A stretch of 56,631 nt of DNA, taken from NCBI GenBank assembly GCA_910583895.1, contig CAJTYJ010000022.1, forward strand, positions 1-56,631. Direction: 5' to 3'. Under the pieces are notes generated by a model. That model was given only the letters and a program-made list of their open reading frames with translations. It did no database searches and had not been told where the DNA came from. Of the stretch, positions 25,160 to 34,133 are shown in pieces; positions within the stretch are counted from its first letter, which is position 1, and every line of letters begins with the position of its first letter. The position numbers and the translations under genes are program-made. Source of the DNA: an uncultured Lachnospiraceae bacterium. GTDB lineage: Bacteria; Bacillota; Clostridia; Lachnospirales; Lachnospiraceae.

Positions 25160-26386
25160 TCAGTCCATCGTCTGACGAATGATTTCCAGGATTAGATTTT
25201 CTTTATATAACCGTTCCAGAGTATAGTAATACCCGCCCAGTAAAAAGGAATCTTCATCCAGTGCAGAGTAGCGGATCATCACCCTGTCACTGATGGGCGG
25301 ATGCACCAGATCCTTGATCACCTGTCTGACTTTGTCAAGAAACGCGTTTGAATTCGGATAATCCGGCCCCAGGATCACACAGTCGGGATTGATAAAATAA
25401 ATCAGATTGGCAATGCCAAAACCAAGCATCCAGGCCATCTTCTCGATTGCATATACGGCAAGCGGATCTCCTGCTTGGTAAGCCTTTGCAATTTCCATAT
25501 AGGTACTGTTTTCATGAAGAAGACTGTCCGGATAAGCATACAGTTGTTCCTGCATATAACGGATGGCACTTTCCGTCCCGGCGCCATATTCAAAAGTCCC
25601 TTCTCTTTCATTGCGGGAACGCTTTTTATTATAATTGATTCCCATATGTCCCACTTCGCCGGCGATTCCGAGCTGTCCTTCCACAATCTTTCCATTGATA
25701 ATGATTCCGGCGCCTATGCCAAAGCCTCTGGAGCGGATCACCACCAGACTCACATTTTTGTCTTCCTGTGCTTCTTTTAGATTCCTCCACTCCGCGTAAG
25801 CCGAAAGCTTCGCGTCATGTTTGATCATGACCGCGAGACCCAGCGCTGCTTCCAGTTCTGTCCGGATATCGATCTGACTCAACTGTTCAAACTCGGACAC
25901 CTGGAACATGTCATTTCCTATGGATTCCTTGCGGATATATGGTCCCGGAACAGCCAGGCAGACGCCTGCGATCTTCTTCTTTCCCAGTTTTTCCACCAGT
26001 GCCAGAGCGTTTTCCTTTAGCCTTCCGATTACAATGCGAAAATCCTCTTCCATCGCAAACTGATATCTTACATGCTGAATCTGTACACCGCTTAATGAAA
26101 ATACACCGATCTGGTAATCTTTTCTTGTGATCGCGATGGACATGATGTAGATCCCATCCAGCTTCAGGCGGATGTTCTCTCCCCGGCGGCCGGATGCCAG
26201 ATCTCCGTCAATGGCGATAATACCCATTTCCAAAAATTCATTGATGATATTTGTGATGGTTGCTTTCTGGAGCCCGATCTCTGATGCCAGCTTCGTCCTG
26301 GTCATACTCTCGTTCTCCAAAAGTGTCTTGAAAACCAATGTACGGTTGTTTTTCTGCATCTCACTGCTGTTCATGCCTCGATTCAT
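25160..26386 (-). CDS. ROK-family transcriptional regulator
   Basis: 408 residues from the ATG at 26386 (AGGAGG seven bases upstream). N-terminal winged helix (about 10-75: SEMQKNNRTLVFKTLLENES, TRTKLASEIGLQKATITNII), then a ROK sugar-kinase fold (VCLAVPGPYI, GIGAGIIINGKIVEGQLGIA, GEVGHMGI). The usual zinc-binding cysteines after GxxGH are missing (NYNKKRSRNEREGTFEYGAG), and the kinase Asp region is altered, so it is a sensor rather than an enzyme. It leads the sugar operon and is its probable repressor. Confidence 0.9.
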   Translation of the reverse strand: MNRGMNSSEMQKNNRTLVFKTLLENESMTRTKLASEIGLQKATITNIINEFLEMGIIAIDGDLASGRRGENIRLKLDGIYIMSIAITRKDYQIGVFSLSGVQIQHVRYQFAMEEDFRIVIGRLKENALALVEKLGKKKIAGVCLAVPGPYIRKESIGNDMFQVSEFEQLSQIDIRTELEAALGLAVMIKHDAKLSAYAEWRNLKEAQEDKNVSLVVIRSRGFGIGAGIIINGKIVEGQLGIAGEVGHMGINYNKKRSRNEREGTFEYGAGTESAIRYMQEQLYAYPDSLLHENSTYMEIAKAYQAGDPLAVYAIEKMAWMLGFGIANLIYFINPDCVILGPDYPNSNAFLDKVRQVIKDLVHPPISDRVMIRYSALDEDSFLLGGYYYTLERLYKENLILEIIRQTMD

Positions 26387-26490
26387 AGTCTGTCCTCCTG
26401 TTTTCAACCGTTGTTCATTGATTTAATATAAAATCCCCCTTTTTGATCTTTATGTTTAATGTTTTAACTTATTTTTCTCTTCAAGTAGAG

Positions 26491-26519
26491 ATATTACACG
26501 ATTTTATCCAATATGTCAA
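26491..26519 (-). promoter_or_regulatory. Promoter of the ROK-sugar operon
   Basis: Minus strand TTGACA (26519-26514), 17 bases, TAATAT (26496-26491); about 100 bases of leader precede the ROK start. The stretch 26387-26762 is very A/T rich and holds no gene. Confidence 0.65.
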
Positions 26520-26690
26520 CGGTTTTTTGTGAATTTTCGAAATTATTTTTATTTTTTATGTTCATTCAATTTATTTTATGTTTCCAAATATATACTTTTG
26601 ACATCTTTTTGTTCATTCCATAAACTTATATCTCCTCCCGTTTGTTGTTTAAATGACCATTTCTTTCGTTTTTATGAAATGAAAGGACGA

Positions 26691-26720
26691 AAAAAAGACA
26701 GCCGACATCAGCCGTCTTTT
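26691..26720 (-). terminator. Terminator after the DUF3786 gene
   Basis: Minus strand GACGGCTGATGTCGGCTGTC hairpin followed by seven T. It separates the DUF3786 gene from the ROK operon. Confidence 0.75.
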
Positions 26721-26762
26721 CTTGCCATTTTTGCAGGCATAAGGTTTACCTTCGGACCCTGG

Positions 26763-27395
26763 TCACGTCTGCACCGACTCGGCATCCATCCTTTCTTTGA
26801 TACAGGAAAGCATATGACTTACAATAAAAAATGTAGTCTCATAACGTACATAGTCCAGAACATTTTCATCCCACATGATCTTCAGATTCGCCGGAAATTC
26901 TTCGTCTGAATTCCAGAACTGCAGCATCATCGGCAGAAAGTCAAAGGGATACAGGCAATACGACACGTCACCGATTGTCCTTTTCTCTCCGCCCAGAGCC
27001 TCACAGGCCCGGCCAAGCATTGCGGTCTTTCCATCAAAGCAGCGAACCTGCTGAACGAAAAGGCCGCTACCCGGACCGGCAGAACGAACCGTTCCCTTCA
27101 GCTGATCCATATTACAGAACCGGCCGGACAGACTGCATCCTTCCTTGGAATCACACAACACATCAAAAATGGACATGGTTTCGTTGTAACCCGCATCGGT
27201 ACAGCTCGCAAAATGATCCGCTGAGCCTTCCACTTTCCCGGTTCGGCGATGGATCCGGTACCAGTCTTTGCAGAATCGGATATACAGATAGTCTTCATCG
27301 TATTTCAGATTAAATTTTTCGATCATATGTTCCTGATCATATTTCAGGAACTTTTTCTGCATGCTGTCCCGCATAATCTCATAATTTGATTTCAT
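26763..27395 (-). CDS. DUF3786-family protein
   Basis: 210 residues, soluble. Pattern recognised: NYEIMRDSMQKKF at the start, YIRFCKDWYRIHRRTGKVEG, then SIFDVLCDSKEGCSLSGRFC, and a C-terminal FWNSDEEFPANLKIMWDENV followed by YVRYETTFFI. These are typical of DUF3786, found in Clostridia with no known role. It has its own terminator and is flanked by the PTS genes upstream and the ROK operon downstream on the same strand. Confidence 0.75.
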   Translation of the reverse strand: MKSNYEIMRDSMQKKFLKYDQEHMIEKFNLKYDEDYLYIRFCKDWYRIHRRTGKVEGSADHFASCTDAGYNETMSIFDVLCDSKEGCSLSGRFCNMDQLKGTVRSAGPGSGLFVQQVRCFDGKTAMLGRACEALGGEKRTIGDVSYCLYPFDFLPMMLQFWNSDEEFPANLKIMWDENVLDYVRYETTFFIVSHMLSCIKERMDAESVQT

Positions 27396-27560
27396 ACTGC
27401 TGCTCCCTGTTGCTTCCCTTCATTCTGTACATACTACATACAGATTATAATGTTCCATCGCCGGTATCCTGTCTGACGACATTATACCATATTTATACCT
27501 CTTTTCATACTTTTATTTATAGGGGGAAGTGCGTATTTGGGACCTGAAAAGGTATGATAC

Positions 27561-27592
27561 CCGCCGCGTGCCCTTATGAAAGTACGCGGCGG
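27561..27592 (-). terminator. Stem-loop after the PTS operon
   Basis: Nine-base GC-rich arms CCGCCGCGT/ACGCGGCGG around 14 bases, 24 bases past the IIB stop. No T-tract follows, so it may protect the 3' end rather than terminate. Confidence 0.45.
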
Positions 27593-27616
27593 ATCTGATA
27601 TTGTATTGGATAAACT

Positions 27617-27892
27617 TTATTCTTCGAACGCCGCTTTTAACTTTTCTTCCATTTCCTGAACGGACATCATGTTCTGAACACCGATGGCTTTTCCTGCTTT
27701 CTCTGCATTTGCCACAAGATCTGCGCTGCACACGAACAGATCCGCCGCACCCGGCATCACATCGTCAATGGTGGAATGGCTGACTTCTACCCCGCTGATT
27801 CCCAGATTGGCAAGGGCTTTTTTTACATTCATTTCCATCACAAAAGACGTTCCAAGACCGGACCCGCAGAAACACATAATTTTCTTAATCAT
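27617..27892 (-). CDS. PTS ascorbate-type EIIB component
   Basis: 91 residues from the ATG at 27892 (GGAGG seven bases upstream; an in-frame TTG at 27898 is less likely). Phosphorylated Cys9 lies in CFCGSGLGTSF, the loop shared by UlaB/SgaB and GatB proteins. It passes phosphate from EIIA to the sugar during import. Last of three PTS genes. Confidence 0.88.
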   Translation of the reverse strand: MIKKIMCFCGSGLGTSFVMEMNVKKALANLGISGVEVSHSTIDDVMPGAADLFVCSADLVANAEKAGKAIGVQNMMSVQEMEEKLKAAFEE

Positions 27893-27924
27893 TTTCAATC
27901 CTCCATTTTTGATTTATTGATTTT

Positions 27925-29298
27925 TTATTTCTCTCTGCCAAGGGTATAATTGTAAAGAATCGGCAGAAGGAACAGGATCATCACAATCACCATCAACGTA
28001 TTGCTTGATACAAATTTAACAAGATTACCGAACACAATGCCAACCAGGGTAAAATCTGTATCCGAAAACGTCGTGTTGGCAAAGCCCATGGACCCAAGGA
28101 TCGGATACAGGCCTGCTGCCAGAAAGGTGGCCACAATGCCGTGTACAAACGCTCCTGCCACGCAGCCTTTCAGCCCTCCGGTTGCATTGCCGCAGACCCC
28201 TGCCGTCGCTCCGCAGAAAAAATGAAGCACCGCACCCGGCAGGATGATCGCAACAGCCATCCCGGCCTGTCCCATAAGCGCCAGAACCGCCAGAGCGACA
28301 ATGCCGCCTACAAAAGAGCAGAGAAAACCGATCAGCACCGCATTGGGCGCAAAAGGAAATACAGTCGGACAGTCCAGAGCCGGTTTTGCATTCGGCACCA
28401 GCTTTTCGGAAATTCCTTTAAATGCAGGAACCACTTCATTGATCAGCATACGCACGCCAGAGAGCACAATGTAGATACCCGCCGAGAACGTGATGGATTT
28501 TATGATGGAATACAAAACCCAGTTCTCTCCGGCGAAGATCTCTGCAGCCGCTTCCGGGCTGGTAAAGACAGCCACGCCGGATACCACAATGTAGCACAAA
28601 AACATTGCCAGCGCAATGGAAATGGTATTCTCCCGGAGGAAAGAGAGGCCCTGGGGAAAATGAATGTCTTCTGTCGTTGTCGTGTCTTCCTTTCGTCCGA
28701 ACAGTTTGCCGATCTGCGCACTCAGCCAGTAGCAGCCGCTTCCAAAATGTCCAAGCGCAAGGGAATCATCTCCGATTACTTTGCGGATGGTCGGCTGCAT
28801 CAGTGCCGGGAAGACCGACATCACAAATCCCATAAGCAATGCTCCTGTAAGGATCAGTTTTGCCCCTTCCAGTCCTGCGATCGACATGAGAATAGCCACC
28901 AGACACGACATATACAGCGCATGATGTCCCGTCAAAAATATAAATTTTAATTTTGAAAAGCGTGCCAGTATCAGATTAAAGCACATGCCCAGCGCGAAGA
29001 TGGAGGCTGTCTGTACCGCATAATCTGTCAGGCCCAGGGAAGTGATCGCCTCATTGTTAGGAACCACCCCTTCCACCCCGAAAGCACTCTGGAACAGTTC
29101 TCCAAACGGGATGATCGCATCCTGAACGACGGACGCACCGGCATTCAGTACGATAAATCCAAGGATGGTCTTAATGGTTCCTTTAAAGCAGGTCTGTGCA
29201 TCCTTTTTCTGAAGCAATAATCCCAAAAGGGCAATCAGTCCTACAAATATGGCAGGTGTTGATAAAACCTGCTGAACAAAATTTAATACAGTCAGCAT
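27925..29298 (-). CDS. PTS ascorbate-type EIIC permease (UlaA/SgaT family)
   Basis: 457 residues with about eleven membrane helices. LSTPAIFVGLIALLGLLLQKK, IKTILGFIVLNAGASVV and AFGVEGVVPNNEAITSLGL mark the ascorbate family of PTS transporters. The ATG overlaps the EIIA gene by seven bases. No ulaD-G catabolic genes for ascorbate are present, so the true substrate may be another sugar acid or polyol. Confidence 0.92.
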   Translation of the reverse strand: MLTVLNFVQQVLSTPAIFVGLIALLGLLLQKKDAQTCFKGTIKTILGFIVLNAGASVVQDAIIPFGELFQSAFGVEGVVPNNEAITSLGLTDYAVQTASIFALGMCFNLILARFSKLKFIFLTGHHALYMSCLVAILMSIAGLEGAKLILTGALLMGFVMSVFPALMQPTIRKVIGDDSLALGHFGSGCYWLSAQIGKLFGRKEDTTTTEDIHFPQGLSFLRENTISIALAMFLCYIVVSGVAVFTSPEAAAEIFAGENWVLYSIIKSITFSAGIYIVLSGVRMLINEVVPAFKGISEKLVPNAKPALDCPTVFPFAPNAVLIGFLCSFVGGIVALAVLALMGQAGMAVAIILPGAVLHFFCGATAGVCGNATGGLKGCVAGAFVHGIVATFLAAGLYPILGSMGFANTTFSDTDFTLVGIVFGNLVKFVSSNTLMVIVMILFLLPILYNYTLGREK

Positions 29299-29753
29299 CC
29301 TTCTTTTCTCCCTTTTTCCTGATGATTTGCAAAATACTGATATAGTTGTTCTATATCTGCTGCTTCTAAAATCTGCTTCACGGTTGATTCATCAGACAAA
29401 AGTTCTGAGATTTCCATAAGTGCATCCAGATGACTGTTGGAATCCTTTGCCGCCAGTGTTACAAACAGGCGGGCCGGCATATCTTTTCCGTCAAAGATCA
29501 CATCTTTCCGAAATAAGGTTACGCCAATCTGCGTCTTTAGCACCCCCTGCTCCGGTCTTGCATGGGGCAGAGCAATCTGATCTGCTATCACGATATATGG
29601 GCCCATCTTTTCTACATTGGAAATGATTTCTTCTTTATAGCGTGGTTCCACATATCCGTGCTTTTCCAGCGGTTTTACCGCTGTCCGGACAGCTTCCTTC
29701 CAGTCGGCTGCCCTATCGCAGATCTGTACATTTTCTTTCTTTAACAGCTCCAT
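29292..29753 (-). CDS. PTS EIIA component (mannitol/fructose fold, ascorbate group)
   Basis: 153 residues from the ATG at 29753, with GAGGGAG upstream. The phosphoryl-accepting His64 is in ADQIALPHARPEQGV. FRKDVIFDGKDMPARLFVTLA and DSNSHLDALMEISELL match the PTS-EIIA type 2 domain. First gene of a IIA-IIC-IIB operon. No regulator is fused to it. Confidence 0.9.
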   Translation of the reverse strand: MELLKKENVQICDRAADWKEAVRTAVKPLEKHGYVEPRYKEEIISNVEKMGPYIVIADQIALPHARPEQGVLKTQIGVTLFRKDVIFDGKDMPARLFVTLAAKDSNSHLDALMEISELLSDESTVKQILEAADIEQLYQYFANHQEKGRKEGC

Positions 29754-29944
29754 ACAGCTCCCTCCTTCTTTCCAAAAAGTACAGGCAATCCCGTCATAAT
29801 GCGAGATCGGCACCCTGGTAAAATCATGGATATATTGTTTGGAATTGCACTCAAAATATGCATAGGAAATAATATTTACCTTCCATATCAGAAAAATCAG
29901 AAACCCCGTTCTTTCCCGCAGTCCAAAATCAAGATCTGTTTTCT

Positions 29945-29973
29945 TTGCGTGAAATTGTCAAATATGGTATAAT
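29945..29973 (+). promoter_or_regulatory. Promoter of the small membrane-protein gene
   Basis: TTGCGT (29945-29950), 17 bases, TATAAT (29968-29973). Confidence 0.5.
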
Positions 29974-29996
29974 TTTTCCAGAATGGAGGAATTTTT

Positions 29997-30395
29997 ATGG
30001 TTTTTTTGTTTTCGGAAGGGCTTTTACTGGCGTTAAGCCTGCTGATTGGTTTGATCTTTACTGTTGTTTGCATGTTTTTCGGACATATTATCCTGTTTGA
30101 CAGCATCTTCTTTGCTGTTATCTCAGGCATTGCGGCAAATAAACTGCTGCATCTTCATCCCGCACTCTCACTTCTGGCCGGAATTGCTGTTCTGTTATTC
30201 CTGTTCTGGATCCAGAATACCCGTTTTGGTTTCTGGATAGTCGGCGGGCTCCTCTCATTTTTCTGGGCTTTTTTCTTCAGCATCATCGCCTACGATGCCA
30301 CCCACAAGGATATGGTCTGGACTTATGTTGTAATGGGGCTTTCCTTTGTCATCATGATGCTGCTCCACTTAAAAGCGCGAAACAATGGTATATAA
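29997..30395 (+). CDS. Small membrane protein, four helices
   Basis: 132 residues with GGAGG seven bases before the ATG. Four or five hydrophobic helices (EGLLLALSLLIGLIFTVV, HPALSLLAGIAVLLFLF, GLLSFFWAFFFSIIAY, YVVMGLSFVIMMLLH). It resembles no family I know. It has its own promoter and terminator, so it is a single-gene unit. Confidence 0.6.
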   Translation: MVFLFSEGLLLALSLLIGLIFTVVCMFFGHIILFDSIFFAVISGIAANKLLHLHPALSLLAGIAVLLFLFWIQNTRFGFWIVGGLLSFFWAFFFSIIAYDATHKDMVWTYVVMGLSFVIMMLLHLKARNNGI

Positions 30396-30434
30396 AAATC
30401 CACCAGTTTTAATTTTTCTGGTGGATTTTATAGA
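30396..30434 (+). terminator. Terminator of the small membrane-protein gene
   Basis: AAAATCCACCAG and CTGGTGGATTTT, 12-base perfect arms, loop rich in T, directly after the stop; A and T runs permit use on both strands. Confidence 0.75.
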
Positions 30435-30446
30435 TTCTTTTTTTAC

Positions 30447-30514
30447 TTGCTTTTTTTGAATTTTCGTATATGATAGATATGCCCCCTTTACTAACCGAAA
30501 ATGATATACGAAAA
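30447..30514 (+). promoter_or_regulatory. Promoter with inverted repeat for the second MATE gene
   Basis: TTGCTT (30447-30452), 16 bases, TATGAT (30469-30474). Perfect 11-base arms TTTTCGTATAT (30461-30471) and ATATACGAAAA (30504-30514) flank 32 bases; the left arm overlaps the -10 and the right arm lies just before the ribosome site. A candidate operator for an unseen regulator, or a hairpin hiding translation. Confidence 0.5.
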
Positions 30515-30524
30515 GAGAGTAACC

Positions 30525-31865
30525 ATGAAAACATACGAAATGGATCTTTGCAGCGGATCTCTTTGGAAAAAAATACTGCTTTACAGTGTCCCGCTGATGT
30601 TTTCCAATATTCTGCAGGTCTTGTTTAACATGTCGGATATTGCAGTGGTCGGCAAATTCGCGGGGCCGATCGCACTGGGAGCTGTTGGCTCCACCAGTAT
30701 ACTGGTCACACTGTTTACCGGTCTGATCATAGGGCTGGCAGGAGGTGTCAACGCACTTACCGCACTTCATATTGGATCAAAAAATGACAAAGATCTGAGG
30801 GAAACGGTACATACTGCCGTGATCCTGTGCTTTTCCACAGGGATGCTGATCATGGTGCTGGGTGTTACATTTGCACATACAATCCTGGCTGCCATGCACA
30901 CCAAAAGCGAACTGATCTCGGATGCCGTACTTTACCTGCGCATTTATCTGCTGGGAATGCCTGCGCTGGGTCTGTATAATTTTGGCAGCGCCGTGCTGAG
31001 CGCCGCCGGTGATACAAAACGTCCGCTGTATTACCTTCTGTTTTCCGGCATCATCAATGTACTTCTGAATCTGTATTTTGTCATCCTTTGCAGATGGGAC
31101 GTGGCAGGCGTTGCCGCTGCCAGCGTCATTTCCCAGTATCTTTCCGCCGCTCTGATTCTGGCTGTTTTGTTCAGGAGCCAGGAGGCTTTTGCACTCCGCA
31201 TACAGCATATAAAATTATATCATGACAAGATGAGAAGGATTCTGAAGATTGGTTTACCTGCCGCTTTTCAAAATGGGCTCTTTGCCATCGCTAACCTTTT
31301 TGTCCAGGCCAGTGTAAATTCCTTTGACCATGTAATCGTGGAAGGCAACTCTGCCGCCACAAACGCCGATCCTCTGGTGTATGATATGATGGCGGCTTTT
31401 TATACTGCCTGCTCAAGTTTTATCGCACAAAACCTGGGCGCACGGAAAAAAGAACGGATTGTAAAAAGCTATATGGTCTGCCTGACTTATTCCTTTTTGA
31501 TCGGGCTGATCATCGGTGTGGGAATCTACCTGTTCCGGTATCCGTTCCTTTCTCTTTTTACCAACGACCATGCCGTCGTGGAAGCCGGAATCCACCGTCT
31601 GTCGGTCATGGCACTTTCTTATTCCGTGTCTGCCTTTATGGACTGTTCCATCGCGGCTTCCAGGGGGCTTGGCAGAAGTCTTCTGCCGACCGTCATCGTT
31701 ATCCTTGGTTCCTGTGTATTCCGTATCATCTGGATTTACACGGTCTTTGCCTTTTGGGGAACGATACAGTCCCTGTATCTTCTTTATGTATTTTCCTGGT
31801 CCATCACAGCGGTTGCAGAGATCCTCTATTTTATTGCTGTTTACAAAAAAACTCTGCCGGCCTGA
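30525..31865 (+). CDS. MATE-family efflux transporter
   Basis: 446 residues from the ATG at 30525 with AAGAGAG upstream; the ATG at 30501 has no such site and would lie in the inverted repeat. Twelve helices; LWKKILLYSVPLMFSNILQV and MSDIAVVGKFAGPIALGAVG are typical of the DinF/NorM-like Clostridial group. It stands alone and converges with the broken dehydrogenase gene four bases away. Confidence 0.9.
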   Translation: MKTYEMDLCSGSLWKKILLYSVPLMFSNILQVLFNMSDIAVVGKFAGPIALGAVGSTSILVTLFTGLIIGLAGGVNALTALHIGSKNDKDLRETVHTAVILCFSTGMLIMVLGVTFAHTILAAMHTKSELISDAVLYLRIYLLGMPALGLYNFGSAVLSAAGDTKRPLYYLLFSGIINVLLNLYFVILCRWDVAGVAAASVISQYLSAALILAVLFRSQEAFALRIQHIKLYHDKMRRILKIGLPAAFQNGLFAIANLFVQASVNSFDHVIVEGNSAATNADPLVYDMMAAFYTACSSFIAQNLGARKKERIVKSYMVCLTYSFLIGLIIGVGIYLFRYPFLSLFTNDHAVVEAGIHRLSVMALSYSVSAFMDCSIAASRGLGRSLLPTVIVILGSCVFRIIWIYTVFAFWGTIQSLYLLYVFSWSITAVAEILYFIAVYKKTLPA

Positions 31866-31869
31866 TCTG

Positions 31870-32841
31870 TTACTGCCCATTGACCACGTGTACAGGGCTG
31901 CCTTCCAGAAAAGCTTTCAGATTACTCACTGCAAGATCCATCAGCCGTTTCCTAGATTCTTTCGGGGCCCAGGAAATATGGGGTGTTATGATACAGTTTT
32001 GGGCTCTTAAAAGCGGATTATCATTTTGAACTGGCTCTGTGGATACCACATCCAGCCCTGCTGCCGCCACTTTTCCGCTGTTCAGCGCATCCGCAAGATC
32101 CTGCTCCACGATCAGCTGACCACGGGAATTATTCAGAATGATCACTCCGTCTTTCATCCTGGAAATGCTGTCTTTGTTGATCAGCCCTTCTGTCTCTGGA
32201 AACAGCGGACAATGGAGTGCAATCACATCAGACTGGCTGAATATCTCTTCCAGTTCTGCGTATCTGCAGCTGCCATTCTCCAGGGACTCTTTTTTGTGGG
32301 GACTGTAAGCCAGCACCTTCATGCCCAGCGCCTAGGCTACCCGCCCGGTCATCTGACCGATCCTGCCATATCCGATAATCCCCATAGTCTTCCCTTCCAG
32401 CTCTATCAGCGGATAATCCCAAAAACACCAGTCTGTATGATTTGTCCATTTTCCGCTGTGAACCGCTTCGTTGTGATGGCCAATATGATGACAGATTTCC
32501 AGCAGCAGCCCAATCGCAAACTGTCCCACAGATGCAGTTCCATAAGCCGGAATATTGGTTACCGGAATTTTTCTTTTCCCGGCTGCTTTCACATCCACAA
32601 TATTATAACCGGTAGCAAGCACCCCCACATATTTTATGCCAGGACAGGAAGCAAATATATTTTCTGTCAATGGCGTTTTGTTGGTAAGCACAATTTCCGC
32701 ATCTTTTATTCGGTTGATCGTTTCCTGTTCATCCTCATATGGTGTTCTGTCATATATCCTGCACTCTCCCAGAGCTTCCAATCCGCTCCAGTCCAGATCG
32801 CCGGGATTTAACGTATATCCATCCAGTACAACAATTTTCAC
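31870..32841 (-). pseudogene. D-2-hydroxyacid dehydrogenase, interrupted by an amber codon
   Basis: A 323-codon frame from a GTG at 32841 (GGAGG eight bases upstream), broken by one in-frame TAG at 32332-32334. The N-terminal part (169 residues) has the substrate half and the NAD loop IIGYGRIGQ; the C-terminal part (from 32322 if restarted) has LNNSRGQLIVEQ with the catalytic Arg and ITPHISWA with the catalytic His. The frame is not shifted, and the codon before the stop region reads VA-stop-ALGMKVLAYSP where a Gln (CAG) is common, so a single C to T change explains it. Relatives reduce hydroxypyruvate or glyoxylate (HprA type). It is probably inactive unless the codon is read through or is a sequencing error. 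Confidence 0.85.
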
Positions 32842-32909
32842 CGTATTTTCCTCCTTTATCCAGGCAGCGCCTCAGATCTTCCTGTTATGAATTTTTGCAA
32901 AGACTCAGA

Positions 32910-34133
32910 TCATTTACGCTCCATCCAGCTGATAATTTCCTGTTCCAGTTTTTTCTTTTCATGCAGCATATATTCCATAACTTCACCATATTTTCCCTGT
33001 TGAAGCAAGGTTCTGGCTTTTCTCATATCGTTCTCTTTTAACGGTTTTGTATATGCATCATATTTTCTCAGATATGCAGTATCCATGTATATGGGACGAA
33101 ATGGAATGCCGGTCCCTTTTATTAAATGTTCAATAATAAAAAAACCGTCAGGATCAAGATCCCCAAAATGATACCATTGTGCCTGCTGATTCCTTTCGTA
33201 AATTCTGCATAAAAGCATCTGCTTCAGGTGATTGTGATATCCGCTTAAAAAAAGATAAAAGAATGCTTCATCCTCCAGGCGATGAAACGAAGTCAGATTT
33301 TCCACGGTCATCACTTTCGGTGCCAAAATGGTAATGCCATTTATTTGTTTCAGTGTTTTCTCCGTAAACGCAACGGGCGTATTCCGGCACAGAGCCAGTA
33401 CCTGACCATCCTGAAACTGAATCCTGGCATTGCCTTTAAAGTACACAAAAGACGGATTTGATGTGACATGATATTCGCCTAACAGAATTTTTTCCGCTTC
33501 CCTTTCTTCATCGATGCCATACAGCAGCGCCTCAAAATCTCCATATTTTTTCAGCAGCCGGCATACTTTGGTACAATACTTTTTCTCCCATAATTTGCTG
33601 TCTCCTAATACGGCAATCGATAATTCTCTCTCCAATATTTCTTTCTGATTTTCCAGAAGAAATCTCCATAGTTTTAATATCTTTTCCGCTTCTTCCATGG
33701 GAAACTGAGCTCTTTTTCCTTCTCTTAGACGCTCAATCTGATCTCTGCAAAAATCGTTCAGCATGGGATGATCGCCCAAAAATCCTTCGTAAAGCACAAT
33801 TTGTTCCTGCTCTAACTTCCGTCTTTCTATTCTGCCCAAAATTTTATAACAGGCGTCCTGGCTTTCCGAAACGGCCGTAAGCTTCTCGATCCCATGTTCC
33901 TTCCAGCTGATCCGGATCAAACCTTTTTGCTCCAGCTCCTTCATCTGACATTCAAAATCATGCACCAGATGAATATCTGCATAATCCGAGTAATACTCTT
34001 TCCATATCCTGGACGGTATGACCGAAAACTTCTGTGTGATCTGATTTTCTCCCCGGTAAGTTTTACTGTTTTCATATTGATCTATCAGTTGTTCCAGAAG
34101 CGCCTTCTGCCACCTGCTAAATACCGGATTCAT
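32910..34133 (-). CDS. jetD: Wadjet nuclease subunit JetD
   Basis: 407 residues. An N-terminal DUF3322-like region is followed by a C-terminal DUF2220 Toprim domain akin to topoisomerase VI A: MTVENLTSFHRLE carries the acidic Glu and WYHFGDLDPDGFFIIEHL the DxD pair for metal. Known role of the family: the endonuclease that cuts circular plasmid DNA after loop extrusion by JetABC. Its start overlaps JetC by 17 bases. The strand is more A/T-rich than the flanking housekeeping genes. Confidence 0.88.
   Translation of the reverse strand: MNPVFSRWQKALLEQLIDQYENSKTYRGENQITQKFSVIPSRIWKEYYSDYADIHLVHDFECQMKELEQKGLIRISWKEHGIEKLTAVSESQDACYKILGRIERRKLEQEQIVLYEGFLGDHPMLNDFCRDQIERLREGKRAQFPMEEAEKILKLWRFLLENQKEILERELSIAVLGDSKLWEKKYCTKVCRLLKKYGDFEALLYGIDEEREAEKILLGEYHVTSNPSFVYFKGNARIQFQDGQVLALCRNTPVAFTEKTLKQINGITILAPKVMTVENLTSFHRLEDEAFFYLFLSGYHNHLKQMLLCRIYERNQQAQWYHFGDLDPDGFFIIEHLIKGTGIPFRPIYMDTAYLRKYDAYTKPLKENDMRKARTLLQQGKYGEVMEYMLHEKKKLEQEIISWMERK

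Noticed and set aside
28141..28950. Long plus-strand frame opposite the PTS permease
   Set aside because: Rich in His, Arg and Gln as expected from the reverse of a hydrophobic membrane gene.
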